64,000 nucleotides of DNA from Vulpes vulpes (taxonomy: Eukaryota > Chordata > Mammalia > Carnivora > Canidae): the NCBI RefSeq assembly GCF_048418805.1, contig NC_132784.1:47377001-47441000 (forward strand), given 5' to 3'. A program made the translations under genes and the position numbers. A model generated the notes under the pieces. It was given only the letters and a program-made list of their open reading frames with translations. It made no database searches and was not told the DNA's origin. Of the stretch, positions 61,941-64,000 are shown one piece after another (position 1 is the stretch's first letter; the number at the start of each line of letters is the position of its first letter).

Positions 61941-64000
61941 TCTTTTTAATTGAAGTATTCTTGACATACAATATCCTATTAACTCGAGGTGTACCTTATA
62001 GCGATTTGACATTTTCATATGAAATGATCCCCACTATAAATCTAGTTACTATATATCACCATACAAAGTTGCTATAAAATTATTGACTATATTCCCTTAC
62101 ATTATATTCCCATGTTTTATTTTAGAACTGAAGAATTATATCACTTAGTCTTCTTCACCTATTTTGCCCACCTCCCCCTCACTCTCCACTCTGGTAGTAC
62201 ACAGTTTGTTTCCTATGAGTCTGTTTCAATTTGTTTTTTAGATTCTACATATAAGTGAAATCATTCAGTACTTGTTTTTTTCTGAGATATTTCACTTAGC
62301 ATAATACATTCTAGACCCATCCATGTTGTTGCAAGTGACAAAATTTCATTATTTCTGTGGCTGAGTAATATTCCATTGTGTGTAGACAGGTGTATATATA
62401 CATATACATGTATATATATGGTGTGCACACTGTATGGAGGTTACTCAAAAGATATATCTCTTTGAATTGTTGCTTTCATTTTCTTTGGATAAACACTCAG
62501 AAGTGGAATTACTTGATCTTATGGTAGTTTTCACCTTTTGGCGAATCTCCATATTGTTTTCCACAGTTGGCTATACCAATTTACATTCCTACCAATAGTG
62601 TGCAAGGTTTTCTTTTCCCTACATCCATGTCAACACAGTATTTTTCATCTTTTTGACAATTGCCAATCTGAGAGGTGTGAGACAATCTTACAGTTTGAAT
62701 GGCATTTTCCTGGTGATGAGTGATGTTAAGCATCTTTTCATGTTCCTGTTGGCTGTCTGTATGTATTCTTTGGAATAATTACTATTTAAGTTTTCTCCCC
62801 ATTTTAGTGGGTTGTTTGCTCATTTGTTTTTTATATTAAGGTGTGTAAGGTCTTCATATATTTTCCATTTTAACCTCTTATCAAATATATGATTAGCAAA
62901 TATATTCTCCCATTCAATAAGTTTCTTTTTCATCTGTTGACATTGTCCTTCACTGTGCAAAAACTTTGATGTATTCTCAGTTGCTTCTATTAGCTTTCAT
63001 TTCCCTTGCCTAAGGAGACTGGTCCAGAAAAATATTGCTAAGATCAATGTCAAACAGCATACAATATTTTCTTCTGGGAGATTTATGATTTCAGTTCTTA
63101 CATTTAAGTCTTTAATCTATTTTGAGTTTGTTTTTGTTTATGATATAAGAAAGTGGTCAGGCTTTGCCAACACCATTTACTGAAAAGATGGTTTTTCCCT
63201 GTTGTGTATTCATGCCAACTTTGTCATGAGTCTGTTTCAGTTTGCATGCGCCTATTTCTGGGTTCTTTGTTCTATTCCATTGTTATGTGTTTTTTGTGCC
63301 AGTATCATACTGCTTTGATTAATATAGTTCTGTAGTATAATTGAAGTCAGGGAACATGATACCTCTATCTTTGTTCTTTCCCAGGATTGCTTTTACTATT
63401 TGGGGTCTTTTGAGGTTTCACAAACATTTTAGGATTTTTTGTTGTAATTTTGTGAAAAATAACGTTGGTAACTTGAGGCAATTACATTGAATCTGTAATT
63501 TGCTTTGGATAATATTTTTATTTTATTTTTAAGATTTTATTTATTTATTCATGAGAGAGAGAGAGAGAAGCAGAGACACAGGCAGAGGGAGAAGCAGGCT
63601 CCATGCAGGGAGCCCGATGTGGGACTTGATTCCAGGTCCCCCAGATCAAGCCCTGGGCTGAAGGTGGCACTAAGCTGAGCCACCTAGGCTGCCCATATTC
63701 CTAGGTAATTTTTTTGATGAAGTTGTAAATGTGATTACTTTCTTAATAGCTTGTTATTAGTGTATAGAAATGCAACCTATTTCTACATGTTAATTTTGTA
63801 TTCTGTGACTTTTACTGAATTCATTTATTCTGGTAGTTTTTGGTAAAGTCTGGGGTTTTCTGTATACAGAATCATGTCCTCTTTAAATAGTGACAATTTA
63901 ATTCTTTTCCAATTTAAATGCCTTTTTTTTTTCTTGCCTAATTGCTGTGGCTAAGGATTCTTGTACCATATTGAATAAAAGTGGCAAGAGTGGGCATTCT
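61941..64000 (-). mobile_element. LINE-1, antisense, 3' region into ORF2, continues past the window
   Basis: Read in reverse complement this is the 3' untranslated region and then ORF2 of an old LINE-1. Recognisable words on the + strand include TTAATTGAAGTATTCTTGAC, GACTATATTCCC, GAGTAATATTCCATTGTG, TCCATATTGTTTTCCACAG, TTTTCTTCTGGGAG, CACCATTTACTGAAAAGATG, GCCAGTATCATACTGCTTTG, AGTTCTGTAGTATAATTGAA and GAATAAAAGTGGCAAGAGTG. Frame-breaking changes are many, so it is dead. A SINE interrupts it at about 63521-63695. Strand and class are secure; the subfamily is not. Confidence 0.9.
63521..63695 (-). mobile_element. SINEC, antisense, inside the LINE-1
   Basis: TTTTATTTTTAAGATTTTAT, GAGAGAGAGAGAGAAGCAG, GAGAAGCAGGCTCCATGCAG and a right end CTAAGCTGAGCCACCTAGGC mark an antisense SINEC. 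No target-site duplication is evident between GGATAATATTTTTA on the left and CATATTCCTAGGTAATTT on the right. Confidence 0.9.

Larger units (their letters stand above)
55118..64000 (+). other. CDH7: Start of the last visible CDH7 intron, open at the window end
   Basis: Begins at donor GTAGGT. No exon coding the cytoplasmic tail (acidic GGGEEDTEAFD-type segment) is found before 64000. It contains a probable MIR near 55940-56150, a GT/AT microsatellite at 56751-56786, two old SINEs at 58171-58369 and 58478-58625, a long GT repeat at 59222-59264, a MIR at 59455-59625, probable L2 pieces at 60560-60930 and 61490-61900, and an antisense LINE-1 from 61941 to the end with a SINE inside it. Confidence 0.85.

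Noticed and set aside
61941..64000. Reverse-transcriptase-like coding sequence on the minus strand
   Set aside because: It is a decayed LINE-1 with many frame breaks and a SINE inside, so it is listed as a mobile element and not as a gene.
1..64000. CRISPR array, operon, phage or other prokaryotic system
   Set aside because: Repeats present are SINEs, LINEs and microsatellites; there is no spaced-repeat array and no bacterial-type coding density.

Overview
This window is mammalian nuclear DNA, almost certainly from dog or a close canid. Evidence for the lineage: a dozen tRNA-Lys-type SINEs of the carnivore/canid SINEC family (start GGGATCCCTGGGTGGCGCAG, internal B box GATCGAATCCC, then a CT-rich stretch and an A-rich tail), canid-type LINE-1 3' ends, and older mammalian repeats (MIR, L2, hAT, a MaLR-type LTR). 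There is no bacterial, viral or organellar gene content.

Only one gene is supported: nine consecutive internal exons of a type II classical cadherin on the + strand. I recognise it as CDH7 (cadherin-7) because the translated exons match the CDH7 sequence I remember almost residue for residue and differ clearly from CDH6, 9, 10, 12, 18 and 20. The exons lie at 8813-9107, 12639-12758, 19272-19439, 22076-22263, 36885-37138, 49954-50090, 50969-51090, 51747-51864 and 54866-55117. They splice into one continuous frame of 1,654 nt (551 codons plus 1 nt) with GT/AG at every junction. They run from inside ectodomain repeat EC1 to the middle of the transmembrane helix. The 5' exon(s) for signal peptide, propeptide and the start of EC1, and the 3' exon for the catenin-binding tail, lie outside the window.

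Layout: 1-8812 is non-coding (presumably the intron before the first visible exon). 8813-22263 holds EC1-EC3 exons separated by introns of about 2.6-6.5 kb. 22264-36884 is a 14.6 kb intron with a recent 133-bp-offset duplication, a MaLR LTR, a hAT element and nested repeats. 36885-37138 is the EC3/EC4 exon. 37139-49953 is a 12.8 kb intron with four SINEs, all in the sense direction. 49954-51864 is a compact cluster of three exons. 54866-55117 is the EC5/transmembrane exon. 55118-64000 is the start of the last intron and ends in an antisense LINE-1 that leaves the window.

I found no new biological system. The most useful second-look items are a pair of exact POU octamers upstream of the first visible exon, a post-SINE segmental duplication, an antisense SINE that could supply a splice acceptor, young SINEs that may be polymorphic, and a possible intron-retention isoform that would replace the catenin-binding tail. 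Repeat names are from memory of consensus sequences, and repeat edges are approximate unless target-site duplications are given.
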